From the NCBI GenBank assembly GCA_900546445.1, contig URCV01000039.1:1-17016 (forward strand): 17,016 nucleotides of DNA. The letters are read 5' to 3'. A model generated the notes under the pieces. It worked only from the letters and a program-made list of their open reading frames with translations, had not been told where the DNA came from and did no database searches. The number at the start of each line of letters is the position of its first letter. The first letter of the stretch is position 1. Below, one piece after another: positions 8,036 through 15,709 of this stretch. The position numbers and the translations under genes are program-made. Origin of the DNA: an uncultured Bacteroidales bacterium (GTDB lineage Bacteria > Bacteroidota > Bacteroidia > Bacteroidales > UBA932).

Positions 8036-9084
8036 TCTGAGTATGTGATTTTAATAGGTTTGCCGAGATTCTTTTTCAAGAAGATGAACGAGCCTTCCAC
8101 TCCTACCACCTCCCTGTCCACCTCTTCTATGATGTTTCTGGTCTGGGTGTTATTCCTGAAGATATACTCTTCCACCTGTTTTTTAGCCTGAGCGAGAGCG
8201 GCCAATTCGTTTTCGTAGGAAAGTCTCTCTTCTTCGCTTGCAGTACGCATTTGCGAAAGAATCTCCCTCTCCCTCTCCACTATGCTCTGGTATTTTTCCG
8301 ACCACGGGTCCACCTCGCTTACTGTGGAGGTGACGATGGAAGAATTGTTTGTATTCGGGGCCAATTGGGCCAATTCCCTACGCTGCTCTGCGCTGGTGAT
8401 GGTGGTCACATCGGCGGTCGCGCTTTTGTCGATGACATAGACGTAGACGCTGTCGGCGGAGCAGGAGCGGTTCGAGGCGAAGAGGTCGAACCTGCCGTCC
8501 TCGGTCTCTATGAACAGGAAGTCATCGCCTGCTGAGGAGTAGGGGAAGCCCATATTATATGGTTCTTTCCACTCGCCCAGCTTCTCGTCCCATTCGCAGC
8601 AGAAAAGGTCGTATCCGCCGTATCCTCCCAGGGTGTTCGAAGAAAAATAGAGCTTGTCTCCGAAGGTGGTCACGAATTTTCGGCCTTCTTCCCTATTAAG
8701 ATATATATGGTCTTCGGTGCCGTTATAGAAGATGACATCGCCTCCTTCGACAGGTCGGAAGGAGTTATCCGGAAGAGGATAGTAAAGGTAGAAGTCGTCT
8801 TTCGAGAAACGAGCGCGGGACACCACTTTCAGTACGGGAACTTCGCGCATTTGCACCAGCGCGCTGTCGCAAAGCGCCTTCTCTTTTTCGATTTGCTTGA
8901 TAGTCAAAGAGTCGCTAACCATACTTTCGGCCTGCTCGTAGAAAGAAGAGGCTTCTTCGTAGCTGTATTCGGACATCAGCTTGCGGGCATTGGCCAATAA
9001 GCTGCCCACATCCTGGGAGCTAGCGCAGACGGCGCTTCCCAAAATGCCGAGGCCTATGGATAATACCCTTAAAAATCTGACCAT
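8032..9084 (-). CDS. Secreted PD40-like protein with C-terminal coiled coil
   Basis: A 350-residue protein that I cannot assign to a named family. Residues 1-23 are a signal peptide (MVRFLRV, a hydrophobic core, then AVCASSQ); the cysteine at 20 could suggest a lipoprotein, but the context is not a clean lipobox. Residues 26-75 look like one or two TPR-type helices. Residues 143-165 (KLYFSSNTLGGYGGYDLF) and 187-206 (ending FDLFASNR) resemble the PD40/WD40-like beta-propeller repeats common in Bacteroidota envelope proteins, although too few are visible for a full propeller. Residues 264-310 are charged and heptad-like, probably a coiled coil. The C-terminus (325-350) is short strands with no OmpA domain. 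The gene heads the run into nfeD and floA, overlapping nfeD by four bases, so a role at the envelope alongside the flotillin pair is plausible. That role is an inference from position only. Confidence 0.82.
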   Translation of the reverse strand: MVRFLRVLSIGLGILGSAVCASSQDVGSLLANARKLMSEYSYEEASSFYEQAESMVSDSLTIKQIEKEKALCDSALVQMREVPVLKVVSRARFSKDDFYLYYPLPDNSFRPVEGGDVIFYNGTEDHIYLNREEGRKFVTTFGDKLYFSSNTLGGYGGYDLFCCEWDEKLGEWKEPYNMGFPYSSAGDDFLFIETEDGRFDLFASNRSCSADSVYVYVIDKSATADVTTITSAEQRRELAQLAPNTNNSSIVTSTVSEVDPWSEKYQSIVEREREILSQMRTASEEERLSYENELAALAQAKKQVEEYIFRNNTQTRNIIEEVDREVVGVEGSFIFLKKNLGKPIKITYSE

Positions 9085-9108
9085 TTCTTTCTTTTCGACT
9101 TATCTCCA

Positions 9109-9116
9109 CAAAAATA
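9109..9116 (-). promoter_or_regulatory. possible -7 element for the PD40-nfeD-floA run
   Basis: Read on the minus strand this is TATTTTTG, an exact match to TAnnTTTG, 24 bases before the ATG of the secreted-protein gene. I see no convincing -33 TTTG at the right distance, so only the -7 half is supported. It lies in the 138-base divergent region shared with secDF. Confidence 0.4.
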
Positions 9117-9137
9117 ATAAATTAGAGCGATTAGTCC

Positions 9138-9167
9138 TTTATTTATGGGAAAAATTTTGTAAATTTG
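9138..9167 (+). promoter_or_regulatory. probable secDF promoter
   Basis: TAAATTTG at 9160-9167 matches the Bacteroidota -7 consensus TAnnTTTG exactly, and TTTA at 9138-9141 stands 18 bases upstream as an imperfect -33 element. Transcription would start near 9173, leaving a leader of about 50 A/T-rich bases before the secDF ATG. No Shine-Dalgarno is apparent; the bases just before the ATG are A-rich. The rest of the 9085-9222 gap shows nothing else I can support. Confidence 0.5.
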
Positions 9168-9222
9168 CGGGCTTGTATAGTTTTTAGAAGAAAAATATAA
9201 ATTATAAAAAACATAAAACATT

Positions 9223-12200
9223 ATGCAAAGTAAAGGCGCAATCAGATTTGTTACCATCGTACTTGCACTTGCCTGCATCTATCAGCTTTCTTTCACGGCT
9301 GTAACCAGCATCATCGAAAAGAATGCTCAGAATTATGCAGAGCGCAAAGCTTCATCTTTCGATGTAAGCAAGGTTTCTGCAGAGGATAAGGCTTATGTCC
9401 TCGACTCTGTAAGAAAGTACGAGAGCAGGTGGTATAAAGACTCCATCTCGACCGAAAAGGTATTTTTCGGCCTTACCTACAAAGACGTGAAGGCTAAGGA
9501 GATAAGCCTTGGTCTTGACCTTAAGGGCGGTATGAACGTTATGCTTCAGGTTCAGCTTGAAGACCTCGTTAAGGCATTGGCAGACGGAAATCAGGACCCT
9601 GCTTTCCTCCAGGCTATGGCCATCGCTAAGGAAAGAACAGTTAAAGAGCACGGTGATTTCATCACGCACTTCGAAGCAGCGTGGAAGGAAGTAGGCTCAG
9701 GAAAGAGACTTTCTCAGATATTCGGTGCATACGAAATGCGCGACCGTATCAGACCAGAGAGCACTGACGAGCAGGTAATCGCTGTCATCAGAGAAGATGC
9801 AGATGCTGCCATTGCTAACTCTTTCAACGTATTGCGTAACCGTATCGACCGTTTCGGCGTAGCATCTCCTTCTATCCAGAGAATTGGAAACACCGGCCGT
9901 ATCTTGGTCGAGCTTCCTGGCGTAAAGGAGCCTGAGCGTGTGCGTAAGCTCCTCCAGGGAACAGCTTCCCTCGAGTTCTGGACCACATTCGAGAATAGCG
10001 AGATCTATCCATTCCTCGCAGAGGCTAACCAGACATTGGGCGCATTGGCAGAGGCAGAGGAGCCTTCAAAGAAGGCAGAAACTTCGGTAGTCGAGAGCGA
10101 AATCAACGCTCAGAACGACAATGCCGAGTTCGCGGCTTATAAAAAGGCTAATCCTCTTTTCGCAGTTCTCCAGCCATCGCAGAGCCAGAGAGGCGCTTGC
10201 ATCGGATATGCTAACGCAGCAGATACATCTAAGGTAAACGCTCTCCTCAGAAAAACTAAGGATATGTTCCCTGCAGAGTTCCGTCCTATGTGGTCGGTTA
10301 AGCCTGTTAAGGGAATGGGCGCAGACAACATCTTCGAGCTCGTAGCCATCAAGGCTTCTTCTCGTGACGGAAAGGCTCCGCTCGACGGTAGCTCAGTTAC
10401 CGATGCACGCGTGTCTTATAACTCACAGAATGGTGGCAACCCGACCGTTTCTATGTCTATGAACGCTGAGGGTGCTAACACTTGGGCTAGACTTACTAAA
10501 GACAATATCGGCAAGCAGATCGCTATCGTACTCGACGGTACCGTATATTCTTATCCTGTAGTAAACACCGAAATTACCGGTGGTAACTCAGAGATTAGCG
10601 GTAACTTCGACATCGAAGAGGCTACTGACCTTACGAACGTCCTCAAGTCAGGTAAACTTCCTGCACCTGCTACCATCGTACAGGAGCAAGTCGTAGGACC
10701 TTCACTCGGTGCCGAGTCTATTCGCGCAGGTTTGATTTCGTTCATCATCGCGTTCCTACTCGTGCTCCTCTATATGATTTTCTTCTATCGTGGAGCAGGT
10801 TTCGTAGCAGACATCGCACTTCTTACCAACGTTCTCTTCCTCTTCGGAACACTCGCAGCATTCGGAGCTACCCTTACCCTTCCTGGTATCGCCGGTTTGG
10901 TATTGACTCTGGGTATGGCAGTGGATGCCAACGTGATTATCTACGAGCGTATCAAGGAGGAGTTGAAGGCCGGCAAGGGACTTAGCAAAGCCATCACCGA
11001 CGGTTACAAGAACGCTTACTCTGCCATCATCGACGGTCAGGTAACAACGCTTCTTACCGGTATCGTATTGGCAGTGTTCGGTTCAGGTCCTATCAAAGGT
11101 TTCGCTACCACCCTTATCATCGGTATCGTAACTTCAGTGATCACCTCTATCTTCGTTACCCGTATCATCATCGATGACCGTGTAAACAAGGGCAAGAACA
11201 TCACATTCGAGAACAAGTTCACGGCTAACTTCCTTAAGAATACTAAGATAGACTTCATTAAGGCTCGTAAGTACTCTTACATCGTATCAGGAGTCCTCAT
11301 CCTCATCTCTTTGGGAAGCATCTTCTTCAAGGGTTTCACCTATGGTGTAGACTTCACCGGTGGACGTACTTATGTAGTTCGTTTCGACAAGCCTGTGTCT
11401 GCAGAAGATGTCCGCACTGCTACGCTCTCGGTATTCAACGAGGTGGCTGCTGCTGACGAGAACATCAAGAACGCTTCCGTAGAGGTTAAGCAGTTCGGTG
11501 GAGATAGCCAGATGAAGATTACTACTTCATACAAGTACGAAGACGAATCTACGGCAGTGGATAAGGAAATCGAGGGCATGCTCTACACAGCACTCAAGGG
11601 CTTCTTCGTAGACGACCTTACGTTCGACCAGTTCACATCTACTCTTGATAACCCTAACGGTATCATCAGCTCGGATAAGGTAGGTGCAGCCATCGCTAAC
11701 GATATCAAGCGTAACGCCATCATCTCAGTGATCATCGCACTTCTCGTTATCTTCGCATACATCGCTTGGCGATTCAAGGGATGGACTTGGGGTGTCGGTG
11801 GTGTAGTATCACTTGCTCATACGGCCATCATCCTTATCGGATTCTTCTCACTGTTTACCGGAATCCTTCCATTCAACCTGGATGTCGACCAGACCTTTAT
11901 CGCGGCTATTCTTACCATCATCGGTTATGCCATTAACGATAACGTGGTTATCTTCGACCGTATTCGTGAGAACCTTTCACTTCACCCTAACGCAGACTTC
12001 AAGACTACTGTAAACCAGGCTGTCAATGCTACCCTTACTCGTACGGTGAACACCTCAGTAAGTACATTGCTTCCTATGCTTGCCATCGCAATCTTCGGTG
12101 GTGAGTCCATCAGAGGTCTTTCAGTAGCCCTTTGTTTGGGTATCTGCATCGGTACATACGCTTCTATTATGATAGGTACTCCTATTATGACAGACTGTAC

Positions 12201-12237
12201 ACTTGCAGCAGCTAAGAAGAAAGCTCTTAAGAAATAA
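9223..12237 (+). CDS. secDF: Protein translocase subunit SecDF (fused)
   Basis: Fused SecD and SecF, 1004 residues, the proton-motive-force-driven accessory part of the Sec translocon that helps pull exported proteins across the inner membrane. Residues 8-25 are the first transmembrane helix. LGLDLKGGMNVML (96-108) is the SecD signature after that helix, followed by a long periplasmic region reaching about residue 490 (NVLRNRIDRFGV, RILVELPGVKEPER). The SecD membrane block then follows, including GMAVDANVIIYER (564-576). SecF starts near 670 with a new first helix and GVDFTGGRTYVV (708-719), and its membrane block carries GYAINDNVVIFDR (901-913). Twelve helices are expected. Fusion and length are normal for the phylum. 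The charged C-terminus ends in lysines (AAAKKKALKK). A clear terminator follows within 22 bases, so secDF looks monocistronic, transcribed from the divergent promoter region upstream. Confidence 0.97.
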   Translation: MQSKGAIRFVTIVLALACIYQLSFTAVTSIIEKNAQNYAERKASSFDVSKVSAEDKAYVLDSVRKYESRWYKDSISTEKVFFGLTYKDVKAKEISLGLDLKGGMNVMLQVQLEDLVKALADGNQDPAFLQAMAIAKERTVKEHGDFITHFEAAWKEVGSGKRLSQIFGAYEMRDRIRPESTDEQVIAVIREDADAAIANSFNVLRNRIDRFGVASPSIQRIGNTGRILVELPGVKEPERVRKLLQGTASLEFWTTFENSEIYPFLAEANQTLGALAEAEEPSKKAETSVVESEINAQNDNAEFAAYKKANPLFAVLQPSQSQRGACIGYANAADTSKVNALLRKTKDMFPAEFRPMWSVKPVKGMGADNIFELVAIKASSRDGKAPLDGSSVTDARVSYNSQNGGNPTVSMSMNAEGANTWARLTKDNIGKQIAIVLDGTVYSYPVVNTEITGGNSEISGNFDIEEATDLTNVLKSGKLPAPATIVQEQVVGPSLGAESIRAGLISFIIAFLLVLLYMIFFYRGAGFVADIALLTNVLFLFGTLAAFGATLTLPGIAGLVLTLGMAVDANVIIYERIKEELKAGKGLSKAITDGYKNAYSAIIDGQVTTLLTGIVLAVFGSGPIKGFATTLIIGIVTSVITSIFVTRIIIDDRVNKGKNITFENKFTANFLKNTKIDFIKARKYSYIVSGVLILISLGSIFFKGFTYGVDFTGGRTYVVRFDKPVSAEDVRTATLSVFNEVAAADENIKNASVEVKQFGGDSQMKITTSYKYEDESTAVDKEIEGMLYTALKGFFVDDLTFDQFTSTLDNPNGIISSDKVGAAIANDIKRNAIISVIIALLVIFAYIAWRFKGWTWGVGGVVSLAHTAIILIGFFSLFTGILPFNLDVDQTFIAAILTIIGYAINDNVVIFDRIRENLSLHPNADFKTTVNQAVNATLTRTVNTSVSTLLPMLAIAIFGGESIRGLSVALCLGICIGTYASIMIGTPIMTDCTLAAAKKKALKK

Positions 12238-12258
12238 TTAGAACTTAAACCTCATATT

Positions 12259-12289
12259 GAAGCCGGCTAATTTTTAGTCGGCTTCTTTT
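12259..12289 (+). terminator. intrinsic terminator after secDF
   Basis: A 12-base-pair stem, GAAGCCGGCTAA (12259-12270) with TTAGTCGGCTTC (12274-12285), contains one G-U pair, has a three-base loop and is followed by TTTT. It starts 22 bases after the secDF stop. It ends only 16 bases before the tcdA ATG, which bears on how tcdA is expressed. Confidence 0.85.
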
Positions 12290-12305
12290 GAAAATCGACA
12301 TCTCT

Positions 12306-13016
12306 ATGACAGAAGCTTTTATCCGCTCCTCCCTTCTTTTGGGAGACCAGGCGATGACTCGCATTGAATCCGCGCGCATCATACTCTTCGGAGTAGGAGG
12401 CGTGGGAAGCTGGTGCGCCGAAGGTCTGATAAGAAACGGGATCAGGCACCTTACTATAGTGGACTGCGACAACGTGTGCGAATCCAATATAAACCGCCAG
12501 TTGGAGGCGACTTCGCTGACAGTGGGGCAGGTGAAGGTGGAGGTTATGAAGTCGCGACTTCTGGAGATAAATCCCGAAGCAGAAATAGTCGCCATAAACA
12601 AGCAATACACGCATGAAAACAGCGCTGAATTCGCCCTCGACGACTATGACTATATAATCGATGCCATAGACTCGCTAAAGGACAAGATAGACTTGCTTCT
12701 GACGGCCTCGCGCTGCCACGGGCAGGTATTTTCGTCTATGGGCGCCGCTAAAAAGATAGACCCTTGCAAGGTCAAGGTGGCTGAACTCTTCAGCGTGAGA
12801 GGATGTCCGCTCGGCGCTATGATAAGAAAGCGTATGCGCCAGAACAGAACCCTTCCTGCGAAGGAGATAACTTGCGTATACGACGAAGAGGTCCTGGAAA
12901 ACGTAAAAGACAAAGAGACCCGCATAAACGGGTCTCTGGTTCATATCACATCCATATTCGGGATGACGCTCTGTGGCCTCATCCTTAAGGATTTATATTA
13001 CCGCGAAGGCGACTGA
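12306..13016 (+). CDS. tcdA: tRNA threonylcarbamoyladenosine dehydratase (TcdA)
   Basis: An E1-like ThiF/MoeB-superfamily enzyme of 236 residues that uses ATP to cyclise t6A37 in tRNA to ct6A. The nucleotide-binding loop ILFGVGGVGSWCAEGLIRNG lies at about residues 26-45, followed by LTIVDCDNVCESNINRQLEA with the D-x-D and SNINRQ motifs typical of this branch, then VGQVKVEVMKSRLLEINPEA. DYIIDAIDSLKDKIDLL matches the substrate and adenylate region, and INGSLVHITSIFGMTLCGLI is the characteristic C-terminal segment. A longer reading from TTG at 12288 would start inside the T-tract of the secDF terminator, so the ATG at 12306 is preferred. No separate promoter is obvious. The last 19 bases overlap the 3' end of malQ on the other strand, and a strong hairpin lies within the coding sequence at 12914-12937. 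Confidence 0.93.
   Translation: MTEAFIRSSLLLGDQAMTRIESARIILFGVGGVGSWCAEGLIRNGIRHLTIVDCDNVCESNINRQLEATSLTVGQVKVEVMKSRLLEINPEAEIVAINKQYTHENSAEFALDDYDYIIDAIDSLKDKIDLLLTASRCHGQVFSSMGAAKKIDPCKVKVAELFSVRGCPLGAMIRKRMRQNRTLPAKEITCVYDEEVLENVKDKETRINGSLVHITSIFGMTLCGLILKDLYYREGD
12905..12937 (-). terminator. probable malQ-operon terminator inside tcdA
   Basis: AGAGACCCG (12914-12922) and CGGGTCTCT (12929-12937) form a perfect nine-base-pair, G/C-rich stem with a six-base loop. Read on the minus strand it is followed by TTGTCTTTT, a usable T-tract, and lies about 60 bases past the malQ stop. On the plus strand no T-run follows. The hairpin is therefore oriented to end the minus-strand transcript, although it lies within the tcdA coding sequence, where it encodes the residues around E-T-R-I-N-G-S. 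Confidence 0.6.
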
Positions 13017-14908
13017 CAGTAGCGATTGCTATCTTTTAGAAGGCCTTCGATCTGAGCCCTCAGGTCGGAGGCTTTATCCGTAAGCAGCTCCTCTACGTTA
13101 AGGTGCAGACGGTAGCGCCAGTGGTGATGCGGATTAGCCGGATCGTTGATTCTTTCGTTCTCGAAGTCGCTCCTGCGCAAATGCTCGTCTATCGCGAGCC
13201 AATCCTGAATAGGGAAGATGGCCAGCATACAGCACGAGTTCAAGTGGTTCCAAAGCACTCTCTTGACCTCCCAAGCCGGCATATCGCCCCTTCCGGCCTC
13301 ATAATTTTGGAGCCTGAGATTAGCCATATCGTGGCTTGAGGTGGCGCATACGCTAAGATATGGCCAAGCGTGACCCTTATCCATCTGAGTCATTTCGAGC
13401 GAGAGAATCTTCCAGTGGTCCATAACTCCAGGCACGCAGTCCGGAACCATTCCCAAGTCCTCTCCGCAGGCCAGCATACCGCTTGCGCCTAGCAGTTCAG
13501 GGAGCTTGCGCTCGGCATTCCTTCTCCAGAACTCGTCGTGGCGATGGTAAAAGAAGTCTGTGTAAAGAGAATCGAACCTCTCTTTCTGCCAATGATCCAG
13601 TCTCGAAGTGTCCGGGGTAATCATAGGCTGATAGCATCCAGGATGACGAGGATCTTCGAGGAAGAGGCCCTCGAGAGGAAGCCCCATACGGTAGATATCT
13701 TCCTTACTATAAGGCATAGCAGGGTTGAAATGCCCCATAAGGCCGCTCTTGTATTCTATAGGAATTTCCCAAATTCTGAAGAATCCCAATATATGGTCGA
13801 TGCGGAAGGCATCGAAGTACTCGCTCATCTTCTTAAGACGTTTCTTCCACCACGCGAAGTCGTCCTTAGCCATCTCATCCCAGTTATAGGTAGGGAAGCC
13901 CCAGTTTTGGCCGTCCTTTGAGAAATAATCCGGCGGTGCACCTGCGCAAGAATCCAGGTTGAAGAGCTCCGGATGGTAGAATGCGTCGGCACTGTCGGCA
14001 CTTACTCCGATAGGAAGGTCGCCCTTTAGGGAAATGCCCTTCTTACGCGCATAGGCCACCTCTTCGCTTAACTGCTTGTCCAGATGGAACTGTATCCAGC
14101 AGTGGTATTCAGCCTCGTTTCCGTCGCGGTGAGCACAGAATTGTGCGTATTCGTCGAGCCAGAAGGCGTTATGTTGGTAGAAATTAGAATAGGCCTTGCT
14201 CTGTAAGTCCTTCTTTCCATTGGCCGTGAAGGCTTTGCGAACGAGAGCCATTTTCTCGCGGAATACGCGAGGGTAGTCTATCTCCGGCAATGCGTTAAGT
14301 TCCTGCTGAGCCTTCTTGAAGGCAGCGGTTTCCTTTATTCCCAAATCCTGAAGGTGGATGAACAGCGGATGAAGCGCGAAACTGCTTATAGGGCTGTAAG
14401 GGTAGGAATCCTTCCATTCTCCGCGACGGGTGGTGTCGTTGATAGGAAGAATCTGAATGATGGATTGGCCGGTAGAAGAGGCCCAGTCCACTATGGCGTG
14501 CAAGTCACGGAACTCTCCGATGCCGAAGTCGTTTGCGCTTCGAAGAGAGAAGATAGGAATCACCGTGCCTGCTCCACGAAAGCCGGGGATGTCGAATTTC
14601 TCGGCGATGTGTTTCTGGGGGAACGGGCATCCCGGAATAGGGCAGTCTATCCAGTGGTCCACTATCTCGGCGCTTTTCAGCCTGCCGTCTACCTTAGCGT
14701 GATGTCCATCCCATTCGATTCGAGAGATAAGTCCGTCGCGCATAACTAGATAGCCATATTCTTTCAAGTCAGCTTGCTTGACTGAATCTACGGTGACACT
14801 CCAAATGTCGCCTTCATTCCAAGCCATAGGGTACTTTTTCTCGCACAGACTGAGCGAAAGACTCTCGCCCCATACGGTGTGGTATTCTATCTTAAATGTA
14901 ACTCGCAT
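12998..14908 (-). CDS. malQ: 4-alpha-glucanotransferase (MalQ, GH77)
   Basis: A GH77 enzyme of 636 residues that transfers alpha-1,4-glucan segments between maltooligosaccharides, releasing glucose. Residues 1 to about 85 form a small N-terminal beta domain (VTFKIEYHTVWGES, then SVTVDS), resembling a reduced CBM20-type starch-binding module. The catalytic barrel starts near 112 (GAGTVIPIFSLRS, DFGIGEFRDL). The expected triad is present: nucleophile D371 in FRIDHILGFFRIWEIP, acid/base E483 in ACGEDLGMVPDC, and D527 in SSHDMANLR. About 112 residues separate the first two, more than in simple amylomaltases, as in the plant DPE2-like group found in Bacteroidota. From memory, those relatives often exceed 850 residues with two N-terminal modules, so this one is compact. 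It follows the SDR gene after six bases and overlaps tcdA tail to tail by 19. Whether it acts in storage glycogen or maltose metabolism cannot be read from this window. Confidence 0.95.
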   Translation of the reverse strand: MRVTFKIEYHTVWGESLSLSLCEKKYPMAWNEGDIWSVTVDSVKQADLKEYGYLVMRDGLISRIEWDGHHAKVDGRLKSAEIVDHWIDCPIPGCPFPQKHIAEKFDIPGFRGAGTVIPIFSLRSANDFGIGEFRDLHAIVDWASSTGQSIIQILPINDTTRRGEWKDSYPYSPISSFALHPLFIHLQDLGIKETAAFKKAQQELNALPEIDYPRVFREKMALVRKAFTANGKKDLQSKAYSNFYQHNAFWLDEYAQFCAHRDGNEAEYHCWIQFHLDKQLSEEVAYARKKGISLKGDLPIGVSADSADAFYHPELFNLDSCAGAPPDYFSKDGQNWGFPTYNWDEMAKDDFAWWKKRLKKMSEYFDAFRIDHILGFFRIWEIPIEYKSGLMGHFNPAMPYSKEDIYRMGLPLEGLFLEDPRHPGCYQPMITPDTSRLDHWQKERFDSLYTDFFYHRHDEFWRRNAERKLPELLGASGMLACGEDLGMVPDCVPGVMDHWKILSLEMTQMDKGHAWPYLSVCATSSHDMANLRLQNYEAGRGDMPAWEVKRVLWNHLNSCCMLAIFPIQDWLAIDEHLRRSDFENERINDPANPHHHWRYRLHLNVEELLTDKASDLRAQIEGLLKDSNRYCQSPSR

Positions 14909-14914
14909 AATTGG

Positions 14915-15709
14915 TTATAACTTGTAATATAATTTCATTATTCCGGCAAATAGCCTAGGTGGCAAAATAACTTTTGCGAATATAGACAATCTTTGCAAGA
15001 AAGTAGCTATTACATAGTGATAACCAGGACGAGATGAACGAATAATGCGACGAACCTTTTTAGCCAGATACTCCGGCTTAAGTCCCGAGTTCTCGTCTTT
15101 CTCTATGCTTGCCAAGCTGCGTACATAGGTAGGGTAGGCTTTCTGCACATCTTCGCCGATAACGCTCTTGCGCTGTGCGGTAAAAGCCGTGGCGAAGTCT
15201 CCCGGGGCCAATACGGTCACGTTTATGCCGAAGCCGCTCACTTCGAGACGCAGGGCCTCGCAGTAGCCTTCTATGGCAAATTTCGACGCGCTGTACATAC
15301 CTTGGTAAGGCAGTCCGATAAGACCTCCTATGCTGCTAAGGCATATTATGTGCCCGTGCCTTTGCGCCCTCATTATAGGAACTATCTGCTTGATGTAGCG
15401 CACCATTCCCATAAAGTTCACGTCCATCTGTCTCTGACAATCCTCTATCGAGCAGAATTCCAGAGGTCCGCCAATTCCCATTCCGGCGTTGTTTATGAAT
15501 ACGTCGATTCTACCCTCGGCATCCATAACCTCCTTAACGGCTCTTTCTACATCCTCTTCACAGGTGGACTCCGCCTTTATGTAATGAACTCCCGGAATGA
15601 ATTCCGTAGCCTTTCGATGAGTCCCATAAACACTATGACCGTCAGCGTGAAGCTGTTCGGCCATAGCTTTTCCAAATCCGGAAGTTATACCTGTAATAAG
15701 TATTACCAT
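14915..15709 (-). CDS. SDR family oxidoreductase, possible 3-ketosphinganine reductase
   Basis: A classical short-chain dehydrogenase/reductase of 264 residues. The Rossmann cofactor motif TGITSGFG lies at 6-13, NNAG at 73-76, the catalytic serine at 125 or 126, and Y139-x-x-x-K143 within YSASK. H31 and R32 after the second strand (YGTHRK) suggest NADPH rather than NADH. The C-terminus (about 235-264) is hydrophobic and basic (FLQRLSIFAKVILPPRLF), compatible with membrane association and a lipid substrate. Its ATG shares one base with the stop of serine palmitoyltransferase, so the two are almost certainly made together. The product of that enzyme, 3-ketosphinganine, is normally reduced by an SDR, so this is a natural candidate for the second sphingolipid step. 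The family assignment is firm; the substrate is inferred from position and could instead be another ketone or alcohol. Confidence 0.9.
   Translation of the reverse strand: MVILITGITSGFGKAMAEQLHADGHSVYGTHRKATEFIPGVHYIKAESTCEEDVERAVKEVMDAEGRIDVFINNAGMGIGGPLEFCSIEDCQRQMDVNFMGMVRYIKQIVPIMRAQRHGHIICLSSIGGLIGLPYQGMYSASKFAIEGYCEALRLEVSGFGINVTVLAPGDFATAFTAQRKSVIGEDVQKAYPTYVRSLASIEKDENSGLKPEYLAKKVRRIIRSSRPGYHYVIATFLQRLSIFAKVILPPRLFAGIMKLYYKL

Noticed and set aside
12288..12305. Upstream TTG start extending TcdA by six residues.
   Set aside because: The TTG lies in the T-tract of the secDF terminator, and the ATG at 12306 gives a normal family N-terminus.
13020..13037. Possible plus-strand terminator for tcdA (TAGC-GATT-GCTA followed by TCTTTT).
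   Set aside because: The stem has only four good base pairs plus a wobble; it is too weak to call, although the position just after the tcdA stop is suitable.
13038..13047. Ten-base palindrome GAAGGCCTTC within malQ.
   Set aside because: It is a perfect palindrome without a loop in coding sequence; such short palindromes are expected by chance and nothing else marks it as a site.
13538..13921. Open frame of 127 codons on the plus strand opposite malQ.
   Set aside because: It is antisense to the GH77 catalytic region, including the nucleophile segment, with no independent support.
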